Part shown: positions 37,203-48,463 of the stretch, piece by piece
Layout: each line of letters starts with the position of its first letter
Position numbering within the stretch: position 1 is the first letter of the stretch
Source of the DNA: Thermohalobaculum sp039822785
GTDB taxonomy: Bacteria > Pseudomonadota > Alphaproteobacteria > Rhodobacterales > Rhodobacteraceae
Direction: 5' to 3'
Length of the DNA stretch: 64,000 nt
Assembly (NCBI GenBank): GCA_039822785.1
Contig: JBCBMO010000002.1
Coordinates: 496,001-560,000 of the forward strand
Translations under genes and position numbers: made by a program
Notes under the pieces: model-generated
Seen by the model: the letters and a program-made list of their open reading frames with translations, nothing else
Databases searched by the model: none
Told to the model about the DNA's origin: nothing

Positions 37203-37955
37203 CTAGGGGGCTGATGCGGCGACGAGCGCTCGAAACCAGTCCAGGACGTCCTTCAGCTTGGCGTCCTCGCAGGCGGGGCACCACAGCCCCTTCTTTCCCG
37301 CCAGAAAAAGCACCTTCTTCTTACCCCCGCATTTCTTGCAGGGGCCCTCATAGGAGGCCGCATCCGGCAACTGCATGAGCCTGGCGTAGAAGCTCGCATG
37401 GGCCGCCGCGACCTTCGCCAGCTCCTCCGGCGCAAAGTTCGGGCCGTGAAGCTCAAGCGACTGCAAGCCGGACAGCCGCGCGACGGGGCCGAGGTCCAGG
37501 GCCTTCCCCTCCACCGCCGACATCGCCAGATGCCGCAGCGGAAGACCCTCCAGAAAGTCGAGCGAGACGATCTTCTGCAGCGACGGCGGATCGCCCGAGA
37601 TCGACAGGCTCTCCAACCGCTCCAGCTGCCGCAGGGCCGTCGCCTCTCGCAAGGCACCGTTCCCCCTCAGTTCCAGACGTTCCAGCGCCCCCGCAGCCTC
37701 GATCCCGGACAGACTGACAAGCTTGTTCGAATGCCAGATCCGCAACTCTTTCAGGGTCGCCGGCAGCGGGATATCCGCCAGATCCGGGGCCGACAGCCAG
37801 CGCAGCGAGAGAGACGCCAGAGGAAGGGTATCGAGACCTTGCAGCCGTCTGAGGTCGGCCTTCCGAACGGTGTTGATCGACAGCGTGGCGCCCGGGCCCA
37901 TGGATCGGGCAAGCTGGGCGACATCGAGCCGTGCGCCTTCAAACGCTCTGTCCAT
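37203..37955 (-). CDS. leucine-rich-repeat protein with C-terminal zinc ribbon
   Basis: A 250-residue protein. From about residue 30 to 175 it has leucine-rich units of about 22 residues (LASLSLRWLSAPDLADIPLP, LKELRIWHSNKLVSLSGIE, LERLELRGNGALREATAL and so on). A zinc-ribbon motif CKKCGG...CPACED follows near the C terminus. No signal peptide or membrane segment is visible, so it is probably a cytoplasmic protein-binding protein. The ATG at 37955 has GGAAG upstream; a TTG start at 38015 is possible but lacks a ribosome-binding site. It is inverted within the liv transporter locus. Function unknown. Confidence 0.65.
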   Translation of the reverse strand: MDRAFEGARLDVAQLARSMGPGATLSINTVRKADLRRLQGLDTLPLASLSLRWLSAPDLADIPLPATLKELRIWHSNKLVSLSGIEAAGALERLELRGNGALREATALRQLERLESLSISGDPPSLQKIVSLDFLEGLPLRHLAMSAVEGKALDLGPVARLSGLQSLELHGPNFAPEELAKVAAAHASFYARLMQLPDAASYEGPCKKCGGKKKVLFLAGKKGLWCPACEDAKLKDVLDWFRALVAASAP

Positions 37956-38119
37956 GGCCGCTTCCGCTTGAGCACTGCTGCGGCGTAGCTTCTCGGATAC
38001 GCCCGGGTCATGCAAGGTCGCGCGCCCGAACCGCGCCCGGAGACGATCGGATCGGCCGTCGAGCGACAGGGCCGCGAACCGCCCTTGCCAGCGGGGCCGC
38101 GAGGGGGCAGTGAGCGGGC

Positions 38120-39040
38120 ATGTCGACCACGCTCCTCCTCATTCAGCTCTTGAACGGTGTTCAACTTGGGGTGCTGCTGTTCCTCATTGCGGCCGGGCTC
38201 ACGCTCGTCTTCGGGGTCATGGGGTTCATCAATCTCGCCCACGGGGTGCAGTACATGGTGGGCGCCTATCTCGCCGTCGCGGGCATCGCGCTCACGGGCA
38301 ACTTCTTCGCGGGCGTCGGGATCGGGCTCATGGGCGCCCTCGCCCTCGGCCTCGCGCTCGAGTTCCTGATCTTCCGGCATCTCTATGATCGCGACCACCT
38401 CGATCAGGTGCTCGCGACCTTCGGCGTCATCCTGTTCCTGAACGAGGCGGCCAAGGCGATCTGGGGCCCCAACCCCATCGCCATCGACCCGCCCCAGATG
38501 CTGCAGGCGACCATCCAGCTGACCGAGACGCTGCGCTATCCCGTCTATCGCCTCGCGCTGATCGCGGTGGGGCTCGCGGTGGCGCTCGGGCTGTATCTGG
38601 CGGTCAACCGCACCCGGGTGGGCATGCTGGTGCGCGCGGGCTCCACCCATGCCCCGATGGTCGCGGCCCTCGGCGTCGATATTCGCAGGCTTTTCATGGT
38701 CGTCTTCGGCTTCGGCGCCATGCTGGCGGGCTTCGCCGGCGCGCTCGCGGCCCCGATCTTCTCGGTCGAGCCCAACATGGGCGATGACCTGCTGATCACG
38801 GCCTTTGTGGTCATCATCATCGGCGGCATCGGCTCGATCCGCGGGGCCTTCGTGGCCGCCCTCATCGTGGGCCTCCTCGACACCCTCGGCCGATCGCTGG
38901 TGACCGACGGGCTGCGGCTGGTCCTCTCGCCTTCCGCGGCGGCGGAGGTCGGGCCGGCGCTGGCTGCGATGCTGGTCTATGTATTCATGGCGGCGGTGCT
39001 GTTCTTCCGCCCCACGGGCCTTTTCGCGGCGGCCCGATGA
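38120..39040 (+). CDS. livH: branched-chain-type ABC permease LivH
   Basis: A 306-residue integral membrane permease of the HAAT family with about eight transmembrane segments. Typical blocks are LLFLIAAGLTLVFGVMGFINLAHG (about 18-41) and IIIGGIGSIRGAFVAALIVG (about 235-254). It forms the channel heterodimer with LivM, encoded directly downstream with an ATGA overlap. It is the first gene of livHMGF after the inverted LRR gene. Confidence 0.93.
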   Translation: MSTTLLLIQLLNGVQLGVLLFLIAAGLTLVFGVMGFINLAHGVQYMVGAYLAVAGIALTGNFFAGVGIGLMGALALGLALEFLIFRHLYDRDHLDQVLATFGVILFLNEAAKAIWGPNPIAIDPPQMLQATIQLTETLRYPVYRLALIAVGLAVALGLYLAVNRTRVGMLVRAGSTHAPMVAALGVDIRRLFMVVFGFGAMLAGFAGALAAPIFSVEPNMGDDLLITAFVVIIIGGIGSIRGAFVAALIVGLLDTLGRSLVTDGLRLVLSPSAAAEVGPALAAMLVYVFMAAVLFFRPTGLFAAAR

Positions 39041-40002
39041 GCACCCCTCCCCTGCAGCGCCCCAGCGAGCATCCGACAATCGCCTGGACCCTTTTCGCCG
39101 CGCTCGCGGCAGGCGGGCTCATCACCGGCGACGCCTATCTCGCCTCGCTGCTGACCAAGGCGATGATCCTGGCGCTCGCCGCGATCTCACTCGACCTGCT
39201 GATCGGCCGCGCGGGCCTCGTCAGCTTCGGCCATGCGGCGTTCCTCGGCCTTGGCGCCTATACCGCCGGCATCGCGATCGAGGAGGGGGTAGAGGAGACG
39301 CTGACGATCCTCGCGCTGACCGTGGCCGTCTCCGCCGGGTTCGCGGCGATCACCGGGGCCATCGCGCTGCGCACGGCGGGGGTCTACTTCATCATGATCA
39401 CGCTCGCCTTCGGCCAGATGCTGTTCTTCGCCGCCTCCGCGCTCTCGCAATACGGCGGGGACGATGGGCTGACGCTCTGGTCGACCTCGACGCTGCTCGG
39501 TACCGGCGTGATGCAGTCGGACGGCGGGCTCTTCCTCGTGATCCTCGCCATGCTCGCCCTCGGGTGGCTAGTGGCCGGGCGCCTCGCCGCCTCCCGCTTC
39601 GGCCGCGTGCTGGCGGCGGCGAAGGAGGCCGAGGTGCGGGTCGAGACCCTCGGCTTCGATCCCTTCGCCTACCGCCTCGCCGCCTATGTCATCGCCGGCG
39701 TGATCGCGGGGGTGGCCGGCTTCCTGCTGGCGCATGAGGCCGAATTCGTCTCCCCCGCGACCATGGCCTGGCAGCGCTCGGGCGATCTCATCATCATCGT
39801 GCTGATCGGCGGCATGGGCACGCGCAACGGGGCGCTGATCGGCGCGCTGGCCTTCGTGGGTCTGGAGGAAGGGCTCGCGCGGGTCCTCGACGAATGGCGC
39901 CTCGTCTTCGGCCCGCTCCTGATCCTGCTCGTGCTCTTCGCCCGCGGCGGCCTCTCCTCCGCCATCGACGCGGGCCTTCGACGGCGCGAGGCCGCGGCGT
40001 GA
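39037..40002 (+). CDS. livM: branched-chain-type ABC permease LivM
   Basis: A 321-residue membrane permease and partner of LivH. The family blocks LDLLIGRAGLVSFGHAAFLGLGAY (about 50-73) and IIIVLIGGMGTRNGALIGAL (about 249-268) are clear. Its start overlaps the livH stop and its stop overlaps the livG start (GTGA), giving tight translational coupling. It carries no fused ATPase domain. Confidence 0.93.
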   Translation: MSTPPLQRPSEHPTIAWTLFAALAAGGLITGDAYLASLLTKAMILALAAISLDLLIGRAGLVSFGHAAFLGLGAYTAGIAIEEGVEETLTILALTVAVSAGFAAITGAIALRTAGVYFIMITLAFGQMLFFAASALSQYGGDDGLTLWSTSTLLGTGVMQSDGGLFLVILAMLALGWLVAGRLAASRFGRVLAAAKEAEVRVETLGFDPFAYRLAAYVIAGVIAGVAGFLLAHEAEFVSPATMAWQRSGDLIIIVLIGGMGTRNGALIGALAFVGLEEGLARVLDEWRLVFGPLLILLVLFARGGLSSAIDAGLRRREAAA

Positions 40003-40745
40003 CCCCGATCCTGGTGGCGGAGGGGCTGACCAAGCGCTTCGGCGCGCTCACGGCCGTGGGGGACGTGTCGCTCGACCTTCGCCCCGGCGAGGTGCACGCG
40101 CTGATCGGCCCCAATGGCGCGGGCAAGACGACGCTGATGCAGCTCCTCTCGGGCCTCCTCCTACCCGACAGCGGCCGGATCCTGTTCGAGAGCGCGGAGA
40201 TCACGCGGGCCAGCCCCGCCGCCCGCGCCCGCGCAGGCCTCGGCCGCAGCTTTCAGATCACCGCCGTCGTCGCGGGCTTCACCGCGCTGGAGAACGCTGC
40301 GCTGGCTGCCCAGGTCACCGCCGGCTCAAGCTTCCGCTTCTGGCGCGCCGCCGCCCGCGACATGGCCCTCACCACCGCCGCCATGGCCGCGCTCGAAGAG
40401 GTGGGGCTTGCCCCCCGCGCCGGCGTGCGCGCGGGCGACCTCAGCCACGGCGAGCGGCGGCTCCTGGAGCTTGCCATGGTGCTGGCCGCCCGCCCCCGCG
40501 CGCTGATCCTGGACGAGCCCATGGCGGGCCTCGGCCATGCGGAGGGGATCGCGCTTACGGGCCTGCTCGCACGGCTCAAGACCCGCCTGCCGCTGCTCTT
40601 GGTCGAGCATGACATGCAGGCGGTCTTCGCCCTCGCCGACCGGGTCTCGCTCCTGGTGGAGGGGCGCCTGGTGATCACCGACACGCCCGCCGCCGTGCGC
40701 GCCGACGCCGCCGCCCGCGCCGCCTATCTCGGCGAGGAGGCATGA
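39999..40745 (+). CDS. livG: ABC transporter ATPase LivG
   Basis: A 248-residue nucleotide-binding subunit. Walker A is GPNGAGKTT (37-45), the signature is LSHGERRLLELAMVLA, Walker B is ALILDEP, and the H-loop is in LLVEHDM. The signature LSHGE differs from the canonical LSGGQ but is common in LivG. It starts with GTG inside the livM stop and overlaps livF by four bases (ATGA). LivG and LivF power the LivHM channel at the cytoplasmic face. Confidence 0.93.
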   Translation: MTPILVAEGLTKRFGALTAVGDVSLDLRPGEVHALIGPNGAGKTTLMQLLSGLLLPDSGRILFESAEITRASPAARARAGLGRSFQITAVVAGFTALENAALAAQVTAGSSFRFWRAAARDMALTTAAMAALEEVGLAPRAGVRAGDLSHGERRLLELAMVLAARPRALILDEPMAGLGHAEGIALTGLLARLKTRLPLLLVEHDMQAVFALADRVSLLVEGRLVITDTPAAVRADAAARAAYLGEEA

Positions 40746-41455
40746 TGCCCCTGCTCAGCATCGAGGGGCTGGCCGCCGGCTATGGCGCGGTCGAGGTGCT
40801 GCGCGGCGTCGATCTCGCGATCGCCGAGGGGGAGGCCGTCGCCCTCCTGGGGCGCAATGGCATGGGCAAGACGACAACCGTCCGCACGCTCTTCGGCCTG
40901 CTGGCGCCCCGCGCGGGCCGCATCACCGTAGAGGGGCGCGACATGACCGGCGCGCCGCCCCAGGCCATCGCCCGCGCGGGCCTCGGCCTGGTGCCGGAGG
41001 GGCGGCAGATCTTCCCCCGGCTCAGCGTCGAGGAGAACCTGCTGGCCACCGCCCGCCCGGCCCGCGGCGCTGCCAAATCGCGATGGGACCGCGAGGCGGT
41101 CTACCGCTTCTTCCCCCGGCTGGCCGAACGGCGCAGCCATGCCGGCACCCAGCTTTCGGGCGGCGAACAGCAGATGCTCGCCATCGGCCGCGCGCTCATG
41201 ACCAACCCGCGGCTCTTGGTGCTCGACGAGGCGACCGAGGGCCTCGCACCCCTGGTGCGCGCCGAGATCTGGCAGAAGCTCGCGGCGTTGAAGGCCGAGG
41301 GCGCCGCGATCCTGGTGATCGACAAGAACCTTGCCGCGCTCAAGCGCCTGGCCGACCGCCATGTGGTGATCGAACGCGGCCGCACCGTCTGGTCGGGCAC
41401 CACCGCCGCGCTGGAGGCCCAGGCCGCCGAGGTCGAGCGCTACCTCCACCTCTGA
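40742..41455 (+). CDS. livF: ABC transporter ATPase LivF
   Basis: A 237-residue second nucleotide-binding subunit. Walker A is GRNGMGKTT (about 36-44), the signature is LSGGEQQMLAIGRAL, and Walker B is LLVLDEA. The last coupled gene of livHMGF; its start overlaps the livG stop. A palindromic repeat element follows before the CoA transferase gene, probably ending or attenuating the transcript. Confidence 0.93.
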   Translation: MMPLLSIEGLAAGYGAVEVLRGVDLAIAEGEAVALLGRNGMGKTTTVRTLFGLLAPRAGRITVEGRDMTGAPPQAIARAGLGLVPEGRQIFPRLSVEENLLATARPARGAAKSRWDREAVYRFFPRLAERRSHAGTQLSGGEQQMLAIGRALMTNPRLLVLDEATEGLAPLVRAEIWQKLAALKAEGAAILVIDKNLAALKRLADRHVVIERGRTVWSGTTAALEAQAAEVERYLHL

Positions 41456-41813
41456 CGCGGCCCACACGGCGCCCCGCCCGCCCGACGCCATAGGACCAAC
41501 GTCCGAGGGGTGGGGCGGGTCAAGAGCCTGCCCCGGAATGCATCCGGGGATCGCGGCACGCGACGGGCGCAGCCCGCTCGTCCTTGATGCGCCTCACCCC
41601 GACCGCATGCTCGTCGTGGTCCGGCCTGCCGGACCTCCCCAGCCCCCGCGGTCCTCGACGCCCGCGCCGCCACCCGCAGCACCGGGCACCAGCGAAGAGA
41701 CCCGTCGCGGCCCCGCCGCGACACCGCTTGCCTCGCCGGCCCCAACCGCCGACAGGTGATCTCAGCCGCAATCCCGCTACTCTCTGCGCAAAGAAGACAC
41801 CCGGGAGGAGACC
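41456..41813. repeat. palindromic repeat element B (358-bp gap)
   Basis: No gene is seen. An imperfect long stem pairs GGGGTGGGGCGGGTCAAG (41507-) with CTTGATGCGCCTCACCCC (to 41600), enclosing CCCCGGA-N5-TCCGGGG at 41531-41549 and CGGGCGCAGCCCG at 41564-41576. The inner block and a looser 150-bp continuation match element A at 23240-23470, so the two are members of one dispersed family. The last 50 bp before 41814 carry the CoA transferase promoter and its GGGAGGAG ribosome-binding site. Confidence 0.65.
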
Positions 41814-43043
41814 ATGGCCGACGACGCGCCCCGCCTGAGCCCGCACCGCCCGCGCCACCGCGCGGCGCCCTCTTCACGGGCCTTGGCGCATCTCGTGGTG
41901 CTGGACCTCACACGCGTCCGCTCGGGGCCCACTTGCGTGCGCCAGCTCTCCGACTGGGGGGCGAATGTCATCAAGATCGAACCGCCCGAGGGCGATGCCC
42001 AGGAACTCGGTGGCCCCCGCCAGGGGTCGGACTTCCAGAACCTACACCGGGGCAAGTCCAGCTTGACGCTCAACCTCAAGGACGCGCAGGGCCTCGCGCT
42101 CTTCCGCCGCCTCGCCGCCGGCGCGGATGTGGTGGTCGAGAACTTTCGCCCCGGCGTGAAGCACCGTCTCGGCATCGACTATAAGAGCCTCGCCGTCGGT
42201 AACCCCGGCCTCGTCTACGCCTCGATCTCCGGGTTCGGCCAGACCGGCCCCTATGCGGACCGCCCCGGCTTCGATCAGATCGCGCAGGGGATGGGCGGCT
42301 TCATGTCGATCACCGGCGAGCCAGGACAGGGGCCGATGCGCGCTGGCATTCCCATCGCGGATCTCACTGCCGGGATCTTCGCCGCCCAGGCGATCCTGGT
42401 CGCGCTCCTCGAACGCCAGGTCTCCGGCCGCGGACAATGGGTGCAGACCTCGCTCCTGCAGGCCCAGATGTTCATGCTCGACTTCCAGGCCGCCCGCTAC
42501 ACCGCGGACGGTCAGGTGCCCGGCCAGGCCGGCAACAACCACCCCACGATGATCCCCACCGGCGTCTTCGCCACCGCCGATGGCCATATGAACGTCAGCG
42601 TCGCAGGCGAGCACATCTGGCGCCGCTTTGCCGAGACGCTCGACCGCCCCGACTGGTGCGACCGGCCCGACTACGCCACCAACGCCGAGCGCTCCGCCAA
42701 CCGCGACGCACTGAACGCGGAGATCGAGGCAGTGACCCGCAGCCGCCCCACCCACGACTGGGTCTCGGCGCTGACGGCGACGGGCGTGCCCGCGGGCGAG
42801 ATCAACGACATCGGCCAGGCCTTCGAGGACCCGCAAGCGCGCCACAACGAGGCCGCCCAACCCCTTGATATCCCCGGTCAGGGGCGGCGCGCCTTCCCAG
42901 CCCAGCCCATCCACATGAGCCGCACGCCGTCCCGCCTCACCGCCCCGCCGCCCTCCTGCGGCCAGGACACCGAGGCGCTGCTCACGGAGATGGGTCTTTC
43001 GCCCGACGAGGTCGCGGCGATGCGCGCCAGCGGTGCGATCTGA
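41814..43043 (+). CDS. CaiB/BaiF-family CoA transferase
   Basis: A 409-residue family III CoA transferase that moves CoA between acids through a glutamyl/aspartyl-anhydride mechanism. The N-terminal Rossmann part contains LVVLDLTRVRSGP and LSDWGANVIKIEPP, and the catalytic aspartate lies in RPGFDQIAQGMGG (Asp154). The usual pattern is LTRVLAGP, so the Arg-Ser change is mild. GGGAGGAG precedes the ATG. It follows the liv transporter on the same strand, so it may activate the imported acid as a CoA thioester. Donor and acceptor are unknown. Confidence 0.88.
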   Translation: MADDAPRLSPHRPRHRAAPSSRALAHLVVLDLTRVRSGPTCVRQLSDWGANVIKIEPPEGDAQELGGPRQGSDFQNLHRGKSSLTLNLKDAQGLALFRRLAAGADVVVENFRPGVKHRLGIDYKSLAVGNPGLVYASISGFGQTGPYADRPGFDQIAQGMGGFMSITGEPGQGPMRAGIPIADLTAGIFAAQAILVALLERQVSGRGQWVQTSLLQAQMFMLDFQAARYTADGQVPGQAGNNHPTMIPTGVFATADGHMNVSVAGEHIWRRFAETLDRPDWCDRPDYATNAERSANRDALNAEIEAVTRSRPTHDWVSALTATGVPAGEINDIGQAFEDPQARHNEAAQPLDIPGQGRRAFPAQPIHMSRTPSRLTAPPPSCGQDTEALLTEMGLSPDEVAAMRASGAI

Positions 43044-43083
43044 CGAGACCGGGCGCCAGCCGACGTCGCATCGACCGGCGAAC

Positions 43084-43112
43084 GGCGCCCGCACCCACCC
43101 GCGTCAGCATAG
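43084..43112 (-). repeat. 29-bp interspersed motif, copy 4
   Basis: Read leftward: CTATGCTGACGCGGGTGGGT followed by GCGGGCGCC, one base different from copy 2 at 14690-14718. It lies 41 bp beyond the CoA transferase stop in a 194-bp convergent gap with the pfkB gene. Confidence 0.7.
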
Positions 43113-43237
43113 CCGTCACTTCGTAAAGAACTCCGAAATCTCGCGGCATTCCCAATAGGTCCTCGGGCACTGCCGGATTCAGGGAATCGTCACCTCGGGC
43201 ATCGTAACCTGTCGTGGATGGGCGAGGGCGCGCGTAC

Positions 43238-44191
43238 TCACACCGGGCGTTCGCGGGCGCCGACATGGGTGATGACGCGCCCCGCCAGGGCGCCGCCCGC
43301 GCGGGCGGCAGCCTCGATATCGCCACCGCGGGCCAGCGCGCCGAGGAAGCCGGCGGCATAGGCATCGCCGGCGCCCGTCGTGTCGACCACCGCGGCGACC
43401 GGGGCGGCCTCCACCGCGACGGTCTCCGACCCATGCGCGGTGATCGTCCCCTTCTCGGAGAGGGTGACGGCCGCCACCTCTGCCTTGGTGCGTGCCCAGT
43501 CGAGCGCCGCCTCGGCGCTCTGGGTGCCCGAGAGGGCCATCATCTCCGCCTCGTTGCCCACCAGCACGTCGCAGGGATCGGCGATGAAGGCGCGCATGGC
43601 TGCCAGGTGGCGCCCCACGCAGCCGGCGTCGGAGGGGGTGAGCGCGATCTTCGCCCCCAGCGCCCTCGCCCGTTCCACCGCCGCGGCGATGGCTTCGGGC
43701 CCCTTCGGCGCATCGAAGACATAACCCTCAACCAGCAGCAGCCCGGTGTCCGCCGGGATCGCATTGGCGATGGAAGCGTCCAGCGTCGAGGCCGCCCCCA
43801 GATAGGTGCTCATCGTCCGCTCTCCGCCCGGGGTGACGATGATCACGCAGCGCCCCGTCGCCGGGCTCTCGCGCCGCGCGCCCGGGGTCGCGACGCCAAC
43901 CCGGGCCATATCCTCGACAAAGGCCTCGCCCAGCCCATCGGCGGCGACATGGCCCAGGAACACCGCGTCGTGCCCGTCCGTGCCCAGATGCGCCATGGTG
44001 TTGGCGACCGAGCCGCCGGACTGCATGACCCCCGGCCCGATCTCGCCATAAAGCTCCGCCGCCGCCAGCGCGTCGACCAGATGCATGCCGCCAAGGGCAA
44101 GGTTATGGCGTTCCACCACCGCAGGGGCGGTCTCCACCAGCACATCGACCAGCGCGTGGCCGAGACCGACGAGGCGGCCGTTGATCGTCAT
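43238..44191 (-). CDS. PfkB-family kinase, probable adenosine kinase
   Basis: A 317-residue ribokinase-fold sugar/nucleoside kinase. The N-terminal PfkB signature region (GSVANTMAHLG) and the C-terminal active-site motif DTTGAGDAYAAGFL, with the catalytic aspartate in GAGD, are clear. It lies directly downstream of ahcY on the same strand, whose product releases adenosine, so phosphorylation of adenosine to AMP is the most likely role. CGGAGATT precedes ATG 44191. It is separated from ahcY by a hairpin repeat. Confidence 0.85.
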   Translation of the reverse strand: MTINGRLVGLGHALVDVLVETAPAVVERHNLALGGMHLVDALAAAELYGEIGPGVMQSGGSVANTMAHLGTDGHDAVFLGHVAADGLGEAFVEDMARVGVATPGARRESPATGRCVIIVTPGGERTMSTYLGAASTLDASIANAIPADTGLLLVEGYVFDAPKGPEAIAAAVERARALGAKIALTPSDAGCVGRHLAAMRAFIADPCDVLVGNEAEMMALSGTQSAEAALDWARTKAEVAAVTLSEKGTITAHGSETVAVEAAPVAAVVDTTGAGDAYAAGFLGALARGGDIEAAARAGGALAGRVITHVGARERPV

Positions 44192-44212
44192 CGCAATCTC
44201 CGGGAGAGGGGC

Positions 44213-44266
44213 GGTGCGTGAAATCACGCACCCTACGCCGCGTAGGGTGCGTGCTCGGCACGCACC
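44213..44266. repeat. GGTGCGTG hairpin repeat, copy 2
   Basis: GGTGCGTG-AAAT-CACGCACC (44213-44232), then a CTACGC-CGCGTAGGG segment and a second GGGTGCGTG / CACGCACC hairpin ending one base beyond the ahcY stop. The sequence matches the element at 26665-26729, with a shorter centre. Placed between ahcY and the kinase gene, it could stabilise or attenuate that transcript. Confidence 0.75.
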
Positions 44267-45682
44267 TCAGTAGCGGTAGTGGTCGGGTTTGAACGGCCCC
44301 TCGGGCGAGACGCCGATATAGGAGGCCTGCTCCTCGCTGAGCCGCGTGAGGTTGGCGTTCAGCTTCTTGAGGTGCAGCGTCGCCACCTTCTCATCCAGGT
44401 GCTTGGGCAGCACGTAGACCTCGTTCTTGTACTGCTCGCCGCGGGTGAAGAGCTCAATCTGCGCCAGCACCTGGTTGGTGAACGAGGCCGACATCACGAA
44501 GCTCGGGTGCCCGGTCGCGTTGCCGAGGTTCAGCAGCCGCCCCTCCGACAACAGCAGCATGCGCTTGCCGTCAGGGAACTCCACCATGTCGACCTGGGGC
44601 TTGATGTTGGTCCACTTCATGTTCTTCAGACCCGCGATCTGAATCTCGTTGTCGAAGTGGCCGATGTTGCCGACGATCGCCATGTCCTTGAAATCGCGCA
44701 TGTGATCGAGGGTCACGACGTCCTTGTTGCCGGTCGCGGTGATCACGATGTCGGCCTTGGGTCCGGCCTCCTCCAGCGTCACGACTTCGAAGCCATCCAT
44801 CGCCGCCTGCAGCGCGCAGATCGGGTCGGCCTCGGTCACCAGGACACGGGCACCCGCGCCGGCGAGCGAGGCGGCCGAGCCCTTGCCCACATCGCCGTAG
44901 CCGCAGACGACGGCGACCTTGCCGGCCATCATCACGTCGGTGGCGCGGCGGATGCCGTCGACCAGGCTCTCCTTGCAGCCGTACTTGTTGTCGAACTTCG
45001 ACTTGGTGACGCTGTCATTGACGTTGATCGCCGGGAAGGGCAGCTGCCCCAGCTTGGCGAGCTGATAGAGCCGGTTGACGCCGGTCGTCGTCTCCTCGGT
45101 CACACCCATGATCTGGTCGCGCTGCTTGGCGAACCAGCCGGGGCTGCGCGCGAGGCGCTTCTTGATCTGGGCGAAGAGGTACTCTTCCTCCTCCGACCCC
45201 GGGTTCGACAGCACGTCCTCGCCGGCCTCGGCCCGCGCGCCGAGCAGGATGTACATTGTGGCGTCGCCGCCATCGTCGAGGATCATGTTGCAGCCGTCGG
45301 CGAAGTCGAAGATCCGGTCGGCGTAGGCCCAGTACTCCTCCAACGTCTCGCCCTTCACGGCGAAGACCGGCGTGCCGCCCGCGGCGATGGCGGCCGCGGC
45401 ATGATCCTGGGTGGAGAAGATGTTACAGGAGGCCCAGCGACACTCCGCGCCCAGCGCGTTCAGCGTCTCGATCAGCACCGCAGTCTGGATCGTCATGTGC
45501 AGCGAGCCCGCGATCCGTGCGCCCTTCAGCGGTTTGCTGTCCCCGAACTCCTCGCGACAGGCCATGAGGCCCGGCATCTCGGTCTCGGCGATCTCGATCT
45601 CCTTGCGGCCAAAGTCCGCCTCGGCGATGTCCTTGACCACGTAATCGGTGTCGGCACCGGGGATCTGTTCGGCAAGCGACAT
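44267..45682 (-). CDS. ahcY: S-adenosylhomocysteine hydrolase
   Basis: This enzyme converts S-adenosylhomocysteine to adenosine and homocysteine, pulling methylation reactions forward. The 471-residue protein has the NAD-binding motif GYGDVGKG (261-268), the substrate region STQDHAAAAIA (90-100) and the C-terminal KPDHYRY lysine/tyrosine. It carries the roughly 40-residue insertion near 150-190 seen in bacterial and plant enzymes. The start follows AAGGAGAGGCCC. Neighbours are a probable adenosine kinase downstream and metH upstream. Confidence 0.97.
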   Translation of the reverse strand: MSLAEQIPGADTDYVVKDIAEADFGRKEIEIAETEMPGLMACREEFGDSKPLKGARIAGSLHMTIQTAVLIETLNALGAECRWASCNIFSTQDHAAAAIAAGGTPVFAVKGETLEEYWAYADRIFDFADGCNMILDDGGDATMYILLGARAEAGEDVLSNPGSEEEEYLFAQIKKRLARSPGWFAKQRDQIMGVTEETTTGVNRLYQLAKLGQLPFPAINVNDSVTKSKFDNKYGCKESLVDGIRRATDVMMAGKVAVVCGYGDVGKGSAASLAGAGARVLVTEADPICALQAAMDGFEVVTLEEAGPKADIVITATGNKDVVTLDHMRDFKDMAIVGNIGHFDNEIQIAGLKNMKWTNIKPQVDMVEFPDGKRMLLLSEGRLLNLGNATGHPSFVMSASFTNQVLAQIELFTRGEQYKNEVYVLPKHLDEKVATLHLKKLNANLTRLSEEQASYIGVSPEGPFKPDHYRY

Positions 45683-45806
45683 GGGCCTCTCCTTCGGCTC
45701 TGTGCAGGCGCTGGGGCGGCTCTGCGGCGGCGCCCCGCTCGATATCTCTCGCGCGTGCCCTATCGGGGTGCTGCGCGACTGGCAATGGTCGGATAGCAGG
45801 CCTGAG

Positions 45807-48461
<2,655 letters not shown>

Positions 48462-48463
48462 CG

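Noticed and set aside
43238..44227. Longer start for the pfkB gene at 44227
   Set aside because: The extension reads through the hairpin repeat, and ATG 44191 has the better ribosome-binding site and family-like N terminus.
45683..45806. Possible SAH riboswitch upstream of ahcY
   Set aside because: Only a GGGGCG-N11-CGCCCC hairpin is present and no conserved SAH riboswitch core could be laid on it.
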